From Domibacillus tundrae (lineage in GTDB: Bacteria; Bacillota; Bacilli; Bacillales; Domibacillaceae): DNA of 64,000 bases. The position numbers and the translations under genes were made by a program. Positions 45,763 through 55,469 of the stretch are shown in pieces. Below the pieces are notes generated by a model. That model did no database searches. It had not been told where the DNA came from and saw nothing but the letters and a program-made list of their open reading frames with translations. How positions within the stretch are numbered: position 1 is the stretch's first letter; each line of letters starts with the position of its first letter. The stretch lies in the NCBI RefSeq assembly GCF_000970675.1, contig NZ_LAJA01000007.1:62001-126000 (forward strand). Reading direction: 5' to 3'.

Positions 45763-46914
45763 ATGGAACATCGATTAAATACCCGTGTAAAAGAAATTGA
45801 AATCTCCGGTATCCGTAAATTTTTTAATTTGGTTGGCACGCAAAAAGATATGATTTCTTTAACCATTGGCCAGCCGGATTTTCATACACCGGAACATGTA
45901 AAAAAAGCAGGTATCCAAGCAATCAATCAAAATGAGACCGTTTATACACCAAATGCAGGACTGCCTGAATTAAAAAAAGCAGCTGCACACTTTTATAACA
46001 AAAAATATCATGCAGCTTATGAACCTGACCATGAAGTCATTGTGACAGTCGGCGCAAGTGAAGCAATCGATATTGCACTGCGAACGATATTGGAGCCTGG
46101 CGATGAAGTAATTTTGCCCGGTCCTGTCTATCCTGGCTATGAGCCGATTATTCACTTATGTGATGCGTTGCCGGTCATGGTTGATACGACCGCAAATGAG
46201 TTTCGCATGACTGCCGGCCTCATTGAACAGCATATCACTGAAAAAACGAAGCTTATTGTGCTTCCATATCCATCCAACCCAACTGGCGTCAGCTTAACTG
46301 AACAAGAATTAAAAGATATCGCGGCACTTGCGAAAAGGCGGGAATTATTTATTTTAGCCGACGAAATTTACAGTGAAATTGTATATGAACAGCCTCACGT
46401 ATCAATCGCTTCCTTTTTAAAAGAGCAAACGATTGTCATAAACGGCTTATCGAAATCCCATGCGATGACCGGCTGGCGGATCGGTCTTCTTTTTGCGCCT
46501 AAAGCGATTGCGCAGCACATGCTCAAAGTCCATCAATATAATGTGTCATGTGCCACCTCCATCTCGCAAAAAGCAGCGATTGCGGCGCTGACGGATGGAA
46601 TAGATGATGCGGTGCCGATGAGGGATGAATACAAAAAACGCCGGGATGTGACATTTGAAACATTAAAGAACCTTGGCTTGCAAACGGTAAAGCCGGATGG
46701 CGCGTTTTACTTTTTTGTGAAAGTACCAGACGCATATTCTGGTTCTTCCTTTGACTTTTGCCTGACGCTCGCGAAAGAATATAAAGTGGCGGTTGTACCG
46801 GGCAGTGCGTTTTCACAAGCGGGGGAAGGCTGGTTCCGCTTGTCCTATGCATGCAGTGTTGAAGAGATTAAAGAAGGATTATCACGCATTGAGCAATTTT
46901 TAAAGACCTTATAA
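45763..46914 (+). CDS. patA: Aminotransferase PatA, probable N-acetyl-LL-diaminopimelate aminotransferase
   Basis: The 383-residue fold-type I PLP enzyme has the lysine in INGLSKSHAMTGWRIG (about residue 232). LPYPSNPTGVSL and ADEIYSEIVYE are class I motifs. Its position next to cheV/ykyB matches B. subtilis patA, whose product carries out the transamination step between DapH and DapL. Both partners are encoded at 28.6-30.6 kb. I chose ATG 45763 with AAAGGTGG upstream. Confidence 0.9.
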   Translation: MEHRLNTRVKEIEISGIRKFFNLVGTQKDMISLTIGQPDFHTPEHVKKAGIQAINQNETVYTPNAGLPELKKAAAHFYNKKYHAAYEPDHEVIVTVGASEAIDIALRTILEPGDEVILPGPVYPGYEPIIHLCDALPVMVDTTANEFRMTAGLIEQHITEKTKLIVLPYPSNPTGVSLTEQELKDIAALAKRRELFILADEIYSEIVYEQPHVSIASFLKEQTIVINGLSKSHAMTGWRIGLLFAPKAIAQHMLKVHQYNVSCATSISQKAAIAALTDGIDDAVPMRDEYKKRRDVTFETLKNLGLQTVKPDGAFYFFVKVPDAYSGSSFDFCLTLAKEYKVAVVPGSAFSQAGEGWFRLSYACSVEEIKEGLSRIEQFLKTL

Positions 46915-46917
46915 CCA

Positions 46918-46962
46918 TAAAAAAAGCGGCTGCTCCCAAGCGTGGAGACAGCCGTTATTTTT
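46918..46962 (+). terminator. Terminator of patA
   Basis: A stem built on GCGGCTG...CAGCCGT, with inner TCC/GGA pairs, is followed by ATTTTTT. Confidence 0.78.
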
Positions 46963-46966
46963 TCAT

Positions 46967-46995
46967 AAAAAAAACCCGGACAGCGTTCGTCCGGG
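46967..46995 (-). terminator. Terminator of ptsHI
   Basis: A perfect 7-bp stem CCCGGAC/GTCCGGG (46975-46981 with 46989-46995) is followed on the minus strand by eight T, about 80 nt after ptsI. Confidence 0.85.
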
Positions 46996-47075
46996 CAAAA
47001 GTGAGAGAAATGGAGAATGAAAAAACTGGTTACGCTAGTATTATTCCCGCTTTTTCTTTTTTTACACCTTTTTTA

Positions 47076-48794
47076 TTATTTTTTTTCAATGGAATTTACA
47101 AGTTCGACAACTTCTTCAGCTGTTGACATTTCAACTGCTTTTGCTGCCAATGATTCCATATCGGCTTTTGACAAGTTTTTCAGCTGCGCACGCGCTTTTA
47201 AAATTGACGTTGCGCTCATTGAGAACTCATCAAGACCTAAACCGAGCAACAGTGGAATCGCTGTTTCGTCCCCAGCCATTTCACCGCACATCCCTGCCCA
47301 TTTGCCTTCTTTATGTGCCGCTTCAATCACCATTTTTACAAGGCGCAAAATAGAAGGATTGTATGGCTGGTACAAATAAGATACCCGCTCATTCATCCGG
47401 TCAGCTGCCATTGTATACTGAATTAAGTCGTTTGTTCCAATTGAGAAGAAATCCACTTCTTTCGCAAACAGATCCGCAATTACAGCCGTCGATGGAATTT
47501 CCACCATGATGCCAAGTTCGATTTTCTGCGCCACTGTTGTGCCTTCCGCTTCAAGTTTTGCACGTTCTTCTAAAAGAACTGCTTTTGCCTGACGGAATTC
47601 ATTTATCGTTGCAATCATTGGGAACATAATTTTTAAATTGCCGTGTACACTTGCCCGAAGCAATGCGCGAAGCTGTGTACGGAAAATATCCTGTTCTTCA
47701 AGGCAAAGGCGGATCGCCCGGAAGCCAAGGAATGGATTCATTTCATGCGGCAAGTTCAAGTATGGAAGCTCTTTATCGCCGCCGATGTCCAATGTACGAA
47801 CAACAACCGGTTTCCCTTCCATTCCTTCTAAAACCGCTTTGTATGACTCAAACTGCTCTTCTTCTGTCGGCAGATTATCGCGGCCCATGTACAAAAATTC
47901 TGTACGGTACAAGCCAACTCCTTCACCGCCATTGGATTTTACGCCTTCAAGATCGGCTGGTGTACCAATATTTGCTGCAAGCTCAACGTGATGGCCGTCC
48001 CCTGTCACAGTCTCTTCATTGACAAGCTTTGCCCATTCCGCTTTTTGCTTCGCGAAAGCATCAGCTCGTTTTTGATACTCCGCAGCAATTTCCTCTGTTG
48101 GGTTAATGTGTACTTCCCCTTGAAGGCCGTCGATGATAATGAAATCGCCATTTTGAATATCTGACGTTGCGTTTTTCGTACCCACAACGGCCGGAATTTC
48201 TAATGAACGAGCCATAATAGCAGAATGAGATGTCCGGCCGCCGATATCCGTCGTGAATCCTTTCACGAATTCACGGTTCAATTGTGCTGTCATAGATGGT
48301 GTTAAGTCTTCTGCAACAACTACGACTTCTTCGGCAATCAGTGCCGGTGCTGGAAGGTCGACTCCAAGAAGTGCTGCCAATACACGCTTTGTTACGTCTT
48401 TAATATCCGCTGCCCGCTCTTTCATATATTCATTGTCCATCGCTTCAAACATGCCGATAAACATATTGGCTGTTTCTTCAAGGGCAAACTCTGCATTAAC
48501 AGAATCTGACTTAATTTTTTCTTCAATTGGACCTGTTAATTCAGGATCGTTTAAAACGAGCAAATGCGCCTCAAAAATAGCGGCTTTGTCATCACCTAAG
48601 TCTTTACGGGCTTTTTCTTTAATGACCTCAAGCTCTGCTTCTGATTTTTTCAGCGCTGCGCGAAAGCGGTCTGCCTCAGCTGCGGCATCTGTTACCTCGC
48701 GCTTTTCGACAGTTAAATCCGGTTCCATTAAGCGGTATGCTTTCGCAAAGGCAATTCCGTCAGATGCGCCAATTCCTTTTAATATCGCCGCCAT
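47076..48794 (-). CDS. ptsI: PTS enzyme I
   Basis: The 572-residue cytosolic phosphotransferase takes phosphate from PEP and passes it to HPr. The active histidine is in [19 protein letters not shown] (about residue 190). The PEP-binding barrel includes [16 protein letters not shown] and GSNPxx-type text near the C-terminus ([17 protein letters not shown]). It overlaps ptsH by one base, so the two are translationally coupled. It would feed TreP in this window. No ptsG is present here. Confidence 0.97.
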   Translation of the reverse strand: MAAILKGIGASDGIAFAKAYRLMEPDLTVEKREVTDAAAEADRFRAALKKSEAELEVIKEKARKDLGDDKAAIFEAHLLVLNDPELTGPIEEKIKSDSVNAEFALEETANMFIGMFEAMDNEYMKERAADIKDVTKRVLAALLGVDLPAPALIAEEVVVVAEDLTPSMTAQLNREFVKGFTTDIGGRTSHSAIMARSLEIPAVVGTKNATSDIQNGDFIIIDGLQGEVHINPTEEIAAEYQKRADAFAKQKAEWAKLVNEETVTGDGHHVELAANIGTPADLEGVKSNGGEGVGLYRTEFLYMGRDNLPTEEEQFESYKAVLEGMEGKPVVVRTLDIGGDKELPYLNLPHEMNPFLGFRAIRLCLEEQDIFRTQLRALLRASVHGNLKIMFPMIATINEFRQAKAVLLEERAKLEAEGTTVAQKIELGIMVEIPSTAVIADLFAKEVDFFSIGTNDLIQYTMAADRMNERVSYLYQPYNPSILRLVKMVIEAAHKEGKWAGMCGEMAGDETAIPLLLGLGLDEFSMSATSILKARAQLKNLSKADMESLAAKAVEMSTAEEVVELVNSIEKK

Positions 48795-49060
48795 CAGTTT
48801 GCAAGACCTTCGCTTTTCAACAATGTTTCAAGGGCTTCAAGCGCCGTTGTTTCGTCATTGCCTTCTGCTGAAATTGCAATGTCAGCACCCTTTCCAATAC
48901 CAAGTGACATAACACCCATAATGGATTTCAAATTTACTTTTTTACCGTTGAATTCAAGATTCACATCACTTGAATATTTGCTCGCTGTTTGCACAAGAAG
49001 TGTAGCAGGACGTGCATGAATTCCTGTATCTGCTGTTACTGTAAAAGTTTTTCTCGACAT
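48794..49060 (-). CDS. ptsH: Phosphocarrier protein HPr
   Basis: The 88-residue protein has both regulatory residues: His15 in [12 protein letters not shown] (accepts phosphate from EI) and Ser46 in [13 protein letters not shown] (target of HPr kinase). P-Ser-HPr is the CcpA co-repressor in Bacillus, relevant to the cre-like sites found here. I chose ATG 49060 ([11 protein letters not shown]) with AAGGAG upstream; the 18-residue extension in frame is not credible. Confidence 0.97.
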   Translation of the reverse strand: MSRKTFTVTADTGIHARPATLLVQTASKYSSDVNLEFNGKKVNLKSIMGVMSLGIGKGADIAISAEGNDETTALEALETLLKSEGLAN

Positions 49061-49095
49061 TGATTTTGTCTCTCCTTCATACGTTTTATTCATAG

Positions 49096-49124
49096 AGAAT
49101 AGCATTAAATTCATTTTCCCTCAA
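49096..49124 (-). promoter_or_regulatory. Probable ptsH promoter
   Basis: On the minus strand, TTGAGG (49119-49124), a 17-nt spacer and TATTCT (49096-49101), 36 nt upstream of ptsH. Confidence 0.5.
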
Positions 49125-49205
49125 CGATCAAGCTTTCTCGTATTGCTCTTCCTGTCCTTATCTTTTAATATAGACCAATATAGACAAAAACAAGGAGATT
49201 TCATC

Positions 49206-49583
49206 ATGTATTATAAAAGACAGGAAGCTTTCCGTTATGTTTTCCCTGAATCCATTCCCGCCATTTGCGAGGTGTACCAGTATTCAGCTGGAGTAAAAGA
49301 AAAAACCCAGACGTTCGACGCTTATATTCTTGATATTAGCCCGAATGGGATAAAAGCCGCTTCAAAGACGGACATTGAGTTAAAAAACGATCTTATTCTC
49401 ATCTTTTCTTTTCAGCTCGCGGGCACATTGATTCACTTTACCGGACAGATCATTCGCAAACGGAATGCCGGCAGTGTATTTGAATATGGTATCCAAAGCG
49501 ATGGAAGCGATGCTTTGAAAGACCAGATTATTTCATCGTTGAAAATTTACACGAAAGAGCAGCTTAAAAAACAAAAAGGTTAA
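49206..49583 (+). CDS. PilZ-like domain protein
   Basis: The 125-residue protein has PilZ-type features: FRYVFPESIPAICEV at the N-terminus and DISPNGIKAAS, corresponding to the D/NxSxxG strand motif. The first motif, normally RxxxR, appears as RQEAFR, so c-di-GMP binding is possible but unsure. The central beta-barrel and a C-terminal helix ending in KEQLKKQKG fit the fold. AAGGAG precedes ATG 49206. A promoter TTGCTC, 17 nt, TAATAT is at 49143-49171. It overlaps the end of the convergent SDR gene by 4 bases. Confidence 0.68.
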   Translation: MYYKRQEAFRYVFPESIPAICEVYQYSAGVKEKTQTFDAYILDISPNGIKAASKTDIELKNDLILIFSFQLAGTLIHFTGQIIRKRNAGSVFEYGIQSDGSDALKDQIISSLKIYTKEQLKKQKG

Positions 49584-50317
49584 GGGAAATAAATCATTTT
49601 ACGTGTCATACCACCGTCAATAACCAGGTTTTCTCCAGTCATAAAGGTGTTTTCCGGGTCTGCAAGGTACAAACAAGCTTTTGCCACGTCTTCCGGCTTG
49701 CCGACCCGTCCAGCTGGGTGCTGCGCGTGATCTTCTGGACGAAGCTGGGCATAGTCTCCTGTCTCAATCCATCCGGGACTAATGCTGTTCACCCGTATGC
49801 CTTTCTCGCTAAGTGTAACAGCAAGCGCATGCGTTAACGAATAAATGGCTCCTTTCGACGCTGCATACAGCTCCGTATTGGATTCTGACATACTTTGTCG
49901 TGTCGAGCACATATTGACGATGGCGCTGCCTTTTTTCATGTATTTGGCTGCTTCCCGAGAACAAAATAGGACACTTGCGGCGTTAGCGGTCATTATTTTG
50001 TCCCAGTCAGTTTTATTTATGTCCCAGATAGAGCCGAATGAAGAAACACCAGCGTTGTTAATAAGGACATCTATGCCTTCACGCTCTTGATCAACGCGTG
50101 CAAAAACACTTGCCATTTCATCCACATTTCCTGCATCTGCACAATAAAATGCCGCTTCAAAACCTGACTTCTTCCACTCTTGAACCGCTGCTCTGCCGTC
50201 TTCTTCCTTTGTATCCACAATCACGGTAAAAGCTCCTTTTGCAGCAAAAGCGTGCGCTGTTGCTTTTCCGATGCCGTTTGCACCGCCCGTTACAACGACT
50301 GTTTTGTCCTTGAACAT
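49580..50317 (-). CDS. Short-chain dehydrogenase/reductase
   Basis: The 245-residue classical SDR has TGGANGIGKATA for NAD(P) binding, INNAGVSSFG, and a catalytic Ser-Tyr-Lys set in MCSTRQSMSE and LYAASKGAIYS. PGWIETGDY is in the substrate loop. An Asp after the second strand (VIVDTKEEDG) suggests NAD(H) preference. Substrate is unknown. It follows the 64-residue gene by 12 nt on the same strand, so the two may be co-expressed. Confidence 0.85.
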   Translation of the reverse strand: MFKDKTVVVTGGANGIGKATAHAFAAKGAFTVIVDTKEEDGRAAVQEWKKSGFEAAFYCADAGNVDEMASVFARVDQEREGIDVLINNAGVSSFGSIWDINKTDWDKIMTANAASVLFCSREAAKYMKKGSAIVNMCSTRQSMSESNTELYAASKGAIYSLTHALAVTLSEKGIRVNSISPGWIETGDYAQLRPEDHAQHPAGRVGKPEDVAKACLYLADPENTFMTGENLVIDGGMTRKMIYFP

Positions 50318-50329
50318 GTTCCCACTCCT

Positions 50330-50524
50330 TTAGCTTCGAGGTGTTTTCATATATTCATATTCAGCATGGCCTCCGTGCTTGGCAATCCCCCGAAAGTGCT
50401 TAAAATCAGGCTGTTTAATAAGCTCTTGTCGAAATTGAAGAAAATCATTCTGTTGAATACGCACGAGAGCAGTTTTTCCATTGCGAAGGTTTTCAATACA
50501 TTCTATAGCTTCTTCTGCAGTCAA
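50330..50524 (-). CDS. Small protein, 64 residues, function unknown
   Basis: The chosen TTG at 50524 has a GGGGGTG site 5-6 nt upstream. The product begins LTAEEAIECIENLRNGKTAL if the initiator is ignored and ends HAEYEYMKTPRS. It is a soluble alpha/beta-looking protein without membrane helix or cysteine pair. The longer in-frame extension to 50605 is A/T-rich and unlike coding sequence. It sits directly upstream of the SDR gene. I do not recognise a family. Confidence 0.6.
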   Translation of the reverse strand: MTAEEAIECIENLRNGKTALVRIQQNDFLQFRQELIKQPDFKHFRGIAKHGGHAEYEYMKTPRS

Positions 50525-50695
50525 GCAATCACCCCCTATTAAAATAGTCAAAAAATTGACACAATGCAGTTTAAAATCCTTTACTATTTTCAAAAAATAA
50601 GGCAAAATTTACTTTAATACCTCTTGCTAACGCTCTTATTATAAAAGAAAGCGAGTGAAAATGGTATCGTCAATGGTCGAAAAGGAGCGAAATAG

Positions 50696-50875
50696 ATGAC
50701 AAAAGCAGAAGTCGGCAACATTATCGAATTTAAAGACGGTCTGCGCGGGATCGTCGAAAAAGTAAATGAAAACTCCGTTATTGTTGATTTAACAATTATG
50801 GAGGATTTCGATGAGCGCGAATTAGAAGAAAAAACAGTAGTTAACCATAAAAATTATATCATCCTCCATGCATGA
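50696..50875 (+). CDS. ykvS: YkvS family small protein (DUF2187)
   Basis: The 59-residue protein reads MTKAEVGNIIEFKDGLRGIV and continues EKVNENSVIVDLTIMEDFDE, nearly the same as B. subtilis YkvS. It looks like a small KOW/SH3-like beta barrel; function is unknown. AAAGGAG precedes the ATG. It is a single-gene unit that ends in a bidirectional terminator shared with clpE. Confidence 0.92.
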   Translation: MTKAEVGNIIEFKDGLRGIVEKVNENSVIVDLTIMEDFDERELEEKTVVNHKNYIILHA

Positions 50876-50877
50876 AA

Positions 50878-50907
50878 AAAAGAGCGGATTCTATCATCCG
50901 CTCTTTT
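50878..50907. terminator. Bidirectional terminator, ykvS/clpE
   Basis: A perfect 8-bp G/C-rich stem GAGCGGAT/ATCCGCTC with flanking AAAA/TTTT lies between the convergent genes. Confidence 0.88.
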
Positions 50908-50913
50908 GTTTAT

Positions 50914-53046
50914 TTACAACGCTTTAATCTTAATTTCTCCTTTTTCCAGTACAGCTTTTAAATGTGCTGCCTCTGGATGATCCAAAATAAAGTCGGCAAT
51001 TCCATCTTCTATTTGTTCTTGAATAACCCGGCGAAGCGGGCGCGCCCCGAATTGCGGGCTGTAGCCAAGCTCTGCCAGTTTTTCTTTGACCGCTTTTTCC
51101 ACTTCAATTTTCATTCCTTGTTCAGCAAGCATTTCATTTAACTCCATGATCATTAACACTACAATTTCCGTCAAGTGTTCTTTACCGAGCGATGCGAATT
51201 CAATAATTGCATCAAACCGGTTTAAAAACTCTGGCTTAAAGAAATCCGCTAACGATTCAAGTACAGACACTTCAGACTGCTCCGCTTGTTTATCGAAACC
51301 GACCGTTACGTTCTTTTTGCCGATGCCAGCATTGCTCGTCATAATGATCACGCACTCCTTAAAGCTTACCGTGCGGCCCTGGCTGTCAGTTAAGCGCCCA
51401 TCTTCCATAATTTGCAGGAACATGTGCTGAACATCCGGGTGCGCTTTTTCAATTTCGTCCAGCAGAATAATGCTATATGGGTTGCGCCGTACTTTTTCCG
51501 TCAGCTGGCCGGCTTCTTCAAATCCGACATAGCCCGGAGGCGATCCGATTAATTTTGACACACTATGTTTTTCCATAAATTCACTCATATCTAAACGAAT
51601 GAACGCTTCTTTTGAACCGAATAACTCTTCCGCCAGTGTCTTTGTCAATTCTGTTTTCCCGACACCCGTAGGTCCAACAAAAAGGAAAGAACCGATTGGA
51701 CGGCTTTTCGCTTTTAATCCGGCCCGGCTGCGGCGGATGGCTTTTGCAACTTTTTGAACAGCCACTCCCTGCCCGATTACTTTGCCAGCAAGATTTTTTT
51801 CAATATGTTTCATTTTTCGCTGTTCATCCTGCTGAAGTTTTCCAACCGGAATCCCGGTTTTGCTTTCGATTAACGATTGAATATCCTCGACTTTCACTTC
51901 GAGTAACGCAGATTCCGGATCACGTTGTTCGAGCTTTTGTTCCAGCATTGCTTCTTCATCACGAAACTTTGCGGCTTCCTCATATTGCTCTTTTTGAAGA
52001 GCTGCTTCTTTTCGTTTCGCAATCAATAACAGCTGCTCTTGAATAGAAGCCGCATCGGTTTGATCAATTGTTAAATTCAACTTTGAACCAGCTTCATCAA
52101 GCAAATCGATCGCTTTATCCGGCAAAAAACGGTCTTGAATGTAACGGTGTGATAAAAAGGCGCACGCCTGAATCGCTTCCTCTGAATACGTCACCTGATG
52201 AAAGTCTTCATAATGCTTTTGCAGGCCTTTTAAAATATGGATCGTTTCTTCCACGCTGGGCTCAGCTACTTGCACTGGCTGAAAACGGCGTTCGAGTGCC
52301 GCATCTTTTTCAATTTGACGATATTCTTTTAAAGTTGTTGCACCGATCAGCTGCATTTCGCCACGGGCAAGCGCTGGTTTTAAAATGTTGCCGGCGTCCA
52401 TCGATCCTTCTGCTGACCCCGCACCAACCAATTGATGAATTTCATCAATAAACAGCAGCACATTTTTCCGCACCTTTACTTCTGCAATTACTTGCTTCAT
52501 TCGTTCTTCGAATTGACCACGTACCCCTGTTCCCGCAACAAGGGATGCTACATCTAAGACATATACCTCTTTGCCGGCCAATTTCGCTGGTACGCGCCCT
52601 TCCGCAATATATAAAGCAAGTCCTTCTGCAATCGCTGTTTTCCCGACACCGGGTTCACCGATTAGGACCGGATTGTTTTTGTTTCGTCTATTTAAAATTT
52701 CAATGATACGCGCCACTTCTTTATCACGGCCAATGACCGGGTCAATTAAACCGGCCTTAGCCAGTCCCGATACGTTGCGTCCGAAATTGTCCAGGATTCC
52801 TTCGCCGCCGCGACCCGTTTTTGCCTGTGGATCAATCTGTTTCATTGGCTGCTGTGGCTGTTGAACATTTTTCATAAATTCATCAAATGGAAAACCGAAT
52901 GATTGAAAATTCATCTTCATTCCCCCGATTGTTTGTTTTTCTTTTTGATAACAAGCATCACATAAATAGTATTGCGCAGACTGTCCATTGACACGGACAC
53001 TCATTTGCACGCTTGCTTCATGTTGCTGGCATTTTTGACATTTCAT
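50914..53046 (-). CDS. clpE: AAA+ ATPase ClpE
   Basis: The 710-residue Hsp100 unfoldase works with ClpP in heat-shock proteolysis. The N-terminal zinc finger (C3, C6 and YLCDACYQK) is specific to ClpE. Two AAA+ modules follow, with Walker A GEPGVGKT (about 135) and GPTGVGKT (about 455). A UVR-like coiled segment ([18 protein letters not shown]) lies between them. I chose ATG 53046 (MKCQKC) with AAGGGG 9 nt upstream; the ATG at 53055 abuts that site. CtsR boxes overlap the promoter. Confidence 0.96.
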   Translation of the reverse strand: MKCQKCQQHEASVQMSVRVNGQSAQYYLCDACYQKEKQTIGGMKMNFQSFGFPFDEFMKNVQQPQQPMKQIDPQAKTGRGGEGILDNFGRNVSGLAKAGLIDPVIGRDKEVARIIEILNRRNKNNPVLIGEPGVGKTAIAEGLALYIAEGRVPAKLAGKEVYVLDVASLVAGTGVRGQFEERMKQVIAEVKVRKNVLLFIDEIHQLVGAGSAEGSMDAGNILKPALARGEMQLIGATTLKEYRQIEKDAALERRFQPVQVAEPSVEETIHILKGLQKHYEDFHQVTYSEEAIQACAFLSHRYIQDRFLPDKAIDLLDEAGSKLNLTIDQTDAASIQEQLLLIAKRKEAALQKEQYEEAAKFRDEEAMLEQKLEQRDPESALLEVKVEDIQSLIESKTGIPVGKLQQDEQRKMKHIEKNLAGKVIGQGVAVQKVAKAIRRSRAGLKAKSRPIGSFLFVGPTGVGKTELTKTLAEELFGSKEAFIRLDMSEFMEKHSVSKLIGSPPGYVGFEEAGQLTEKVRRNPYSIILLDEIEKAHPDVQHMFLQIMEDGRLTDSQGRTVSFKECVIIMTSNAGIGKKNVTVGFDKQAEQSEVSVLESLADFFKPEFLNRFDAIIEFASLGKEHLTEIVVLMIMELNEMLAEQGMKIEVEKAVKEKLAELGYSPQFGARPLRRVIQEQIEDGIADFILDHPEAAHLKAVLEKGEIKIKAL

Positions 53047-53077
53047 CCACGTCATCCCCTTTATTTTTGGTTTCGAT

Positions 53078-53106
53078 TTTGACTTTGACTTTGACTATCT
53101 TTGACT
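53078..53106. promoter_or_regulatory. Tandem CtsR half-sites downstream of the clpE start site
   Basis: A canonical CtsR operator, TTTGACT-ATC-TTTGACT (53090-53106), is extended by two more TTTGACT copies at 53078-53084 and 53084-53090, spaced by 6 bp. Confidence 0.85.
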
Positions 53107-53114
53107 ATAACTAT

Positions 53115-53143
53115 AGTATACTTTGACCTTTTTTGACTTTCAA
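53115..53143 (-). promoter_or_regulatory. clpE promoter with CtsR operator in the spacer
   Basis: On the minus strand, TTGAAA (53138-53143), a 17-nt spacer and TATACT (53115-53120). A second CtsR operator (TTTGACC-TTT-TTTGACT on the plus strand, 53122-53138) fills the spacer. Confidence 0.88.
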
Positions 53144-53161
53144 CTATTTTGCTCAAAAAAA

Positions 53162-53183
53162 GAAGTGTCTTTAAAGACACTTC
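53162..53183 (-). terminator. Terminator of the CPBP-family gene
   Basis: A perfect 22-bp palindrome (GAAGTGTCTTT arms) is followed on the minus strand by seven T. It overlaps the stop codon. Confidence 0.85.
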
Positions 53184-53790
53184 AGCCGAACGGAAAAAAG
53201 ACGATAAACAGCAAATCAAAGATTAAATGGGAAATGATCAGCAGTGGAATGCTTTTTCGCCAAATATACAAGCTGCCCCAAAAGATACCTCCACAAAATG
53301 CTGCCAGCATCCACATCCATTCTCCAGAATAAGCGAAAACAGATGCGTAAAAAAGTGCAGCAATGACCATAGCTCCCCACTCGTTCATATAATGGCCAAG
53401 CCTTTTTTGGATAAACCCCCGAAAAAAGAGTTCCTCACCCGGGATGATAATAAGTACGAGGACAATATAATGCCAAATAAACACAGGACTAAACAGCGCA
53501 TATATAGAAGATACATGCTCTTCAGCTGATAAAGGCATGACTTTTAATAAAGAATAACCGACTGCAAATAATCCATATAAAATAATACCTGATACGATTC
53601 CGTAGAGCATAAACCTGTTTGTATTTTGCTGATCATCAATTGGCTCGCTTATAATTGAAATACTAATAAAGAATAAAGCAGCTGCTGTATAAATGTACCA
53701 AAAAATATCTCGATCAAAAAATGCTACATACAAAAGGATATATGCAGCAATGACCCCGATAATAAAACGCCAGTCTTTCAATAATGCCAT
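53182..53790 (-). CDS. CPBP-family (CAAX protease-like) membrane protein
   Basis: The 202-residue protein has about six hydrophobic helices. The family motif EExxxR is present as GEELFFRGF (E119, E120, R124), and a later HLIFDLL supplies the third-motif histidine. The second motif, normally FxxxH, appears as FYASVFAYS without histidine, so catalytic competence is doubtful. Family members are intramembrane proteases or bacteriocin-immunity-like proteins. It is a lone gene between clpE and the MarR regulator. Confidence 0.82.
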   Translation of the reverse strand: MALLKDWRFIIGVIAAYILLYVAFFDRDIFWYIYTAAALFFISISIISEPIDDQQNTNRFMLYGIVSGIILYGLFAVGYSLLKVMPLSAEEHVSSIYALFSPVFIWHYIVLVLIIIPGEELFFRGFIQKRLGHYMNEWGAMVIAALFYASVFAYSGEWMWMLAAFCGGIFWGSLYIWRKSIPLLIISHLIFDLLFIVFFPFG

Positions 53791-53856
53791 TGCGTAAAGC
53801 CCCTTTCATCAATCCGAGTCATTTTACCACAAATAACGCGGGTTGATCAAAACGGA

Positions 53857-54294
53857 TTATGACAAATTTTTGATCGATAAGCCTAGTTTTTTCAAAATGG
53901 CTGTTGCCTGTTCCATTTCTTCTTCTGATAAAACGCTGAGCAGCTCATGAATATTTTGTTCGTGCTCCGGAAAAATGCGTTCGATTAGTTGTATTCCATT
54001 TTCTGTAATCGTCGCATGGGTAATACGGCGATCCTGCGAGCAGGCGATCCGCTTGAGCAGCTGCTTTTTTTCTAGTTTATCTACGACGTACGTTATACTT
54101 CCACTTGCCAGCAGGATTTTCCCGCCAATCTGCTGAAGCGGCTGCGGCCCTTTATGATACAAAAGTTCAAGCACCGCAAATTCTGTCGGGTTCAGCCCGG
54201 ATGTTTGAATATATTCGTTCACTTGTTCATTAACGACTTTATATGCGCGTGATAGTACGATAAATAACTTTAATGACGCTTTGCTGTCTTTCAT
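53857..54294 (-). CDS. ykvE: MarR-family regulator (YkvE-like)
   Basis: The 145-residue winged-helix regulator has LNPTEFAVLELLYHKGPQPLQQIGGK (DNA-binding region about 34-59), SGSITYVVDKLEKKQLLKR (recognition helix and wing) and a conserved DRR in SQDRRITHATIT. The single C-region cysteine (IACSQDRR) is not the N-terminal sensor cysteine of OhrR. It is divergent from the acyltransferase-radical SAM pair, which is a plausible but unproven target. AGGGGAG precedes the ATG. Confidence 0.85.
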   Translation of the reverse strand: MKDSKASLKLFIVLSRAYKVVNEQVNEYIQTSGLNPTEFAVLELLYHKGPQPLQQIGGKILLASGSITYVVDKLEKKQLLKRIACSQDRRITHATITENGIQLIERIFPEHEQNIHELLSVLSEEEMEQATAILKKLGLSIKNLS

Positions 54295-54470
54295 GGCTAC
54301 TCCCCTGCCTGTCTATTTCATCTTATTCTTTATACGTTACACATTTTTGCTTTATATTAAAAGTATTAAACCGATTATTTCATATTTTTCAACTATTGTT
54401 TTTTGTCGATTTCTTTTCTCGGTCGTGTATAATAGCGTCATGTGTTTATCTTATTATACAGGTGATTTCA

Positions 54471-55469
54471 TTGAAAAAACGTGATGACTACTTTGATAAT
54501 GTACGATTTTTTCTTATTTTTTTAGTCGTATTCGGCCATTTGTTGCGCCCGTATGTATATGACAGTCCGCTCATTTACGCGTTTTATATGACGATCTATT
54601 CGTTTCATATGCCGGCATTTATTTTTATATCCGGTTTTTTTGCTAAAGGCATTATGCGTCCTGGTTATCTTAAAAAGGTTGCGGGAAAACTGCTTATTCC
54701 ACTCGTCTTTTTTCAAATTGTCTATTCGATATTTTACTTTTGGCTCGAGCATGAAGAAGCGCTGTCTGTCAGCTTGCTTATTCCAGAATGGTCGCTTTGG
54801 TTTTTAATCAGCTTGTTTTTTTGGCACGTCCTGCTTCTTGCAACAGTAAAATGGGCAAAGCCACTGCCGGCTCTTGTTATTTCAATTGGGGCAGGATTGT
54901 TAATCGGACTGGTGACTGAATCCTCAACTGTGCTTAGTATCGGACGAACATTTGTATTTTTTCCGTTCTTTTTAGCCGGTTACTACATAAAAAAAGAATG
55001 GTTTCAGCCATTGTTTCGACTTTCTGTGCGAATTCCGCTAATGCTTTTCGCCGCCATGCTGTTTGTTTTTTTCTTTTTCAATATACACATTCAAATTGAA
55101 TGGCTGTTTGGTTCCACATCGTATACGACACTTGAAGCAGAACCGTTAACCGGAATGATTTTCCGTATTCTGGTTTATATGATCAATCTGGTGATGATTG
55201 CATTTTTTCTATCGATTGTTACCAAAAAAACCTTTTTCTTTACATCGTGGGGACGCAACACATTATACGTTTATCTGCTGCATGGATTTTTCGTCCAATC
55301 ATCGCGGCGCGTCGATACGCTTGAACTGCCACCGTCAATGCTCATTTTGTTCATGACAGCTGTCGTATTGACATTGGCTCTGTCTTCCCCATTAACCGCT
55401 GCTTTATTCCGGCCGTTTCTTGAACAAAAACGGCCTGGGTTTTTAACAAAAAAGGAGAAAAAAACGTGA
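54471..55469 (+). CDS. Acyltransferase family 3 membrane protein
   Basis: From TTG 54471 (ACAGGTG site upstream) the protein is 332 residues with about ten hydrophobic helices. It begins LKKRDDYFDNVRFFLIFLVV, typical of acyltransferase_3 proteins. The family histidine is in VVFGHLLRP, and YLLHGFF occurs near the C-terminus. Such proteins O-acetylate sugars, peptidoglycan or surface polymers; the acceptor here is unknown. The frame is open for 66 codons upstream but that part is not credible. It overlaps the radical SAM gene by 4 bases. Confidence 0.82.
   Translation: MKKRDDYFDNVRFFLIFLVVFGHLLRPYVYDSPLIYAFYMTIYSFHMPAFIFISGFFAKGIMRPGYLKKVAGKLLIPLVFFQIVYSIFYFWLEHEEALSVSLLIPEWSLWFLISLFFWHVLLLATVKWAKPLPALVISIGAGLLIGLVTESSTVLSIGRTFVFFPFFLAGYYIKKEWFQPLFRLSVRIPLMLFAAMLFVFFFFNIHIQIEWLFGSTSYTTLEAEPLTGMIFRILVYMINLVMIAFFLSIVTKKTFFFTSWGRNTLYVYLLHGFFVQSSRRVDTLELPPSMLILFMTAVVLTLALSSPLTAALFRPFLEQKRPGFLTKKEKKT

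Noticed and set aside
48253-48912. 219-codon plus-strand ORF
   Set aside because: It lies entirely antisense to ptsI and ptsH, has no ribosome site, and is Ser/Ala-rich as expected for the complement of a biased coding frame.
54273-54470. 66-residue extension of the acyltransferase
   Set aside because: It overlaps the divergent MarR gene start and its promoter region, and is extremely Phe/Ser/Cys-rich. The TTG at 54471 has a ribosome site and the family N-terminus.
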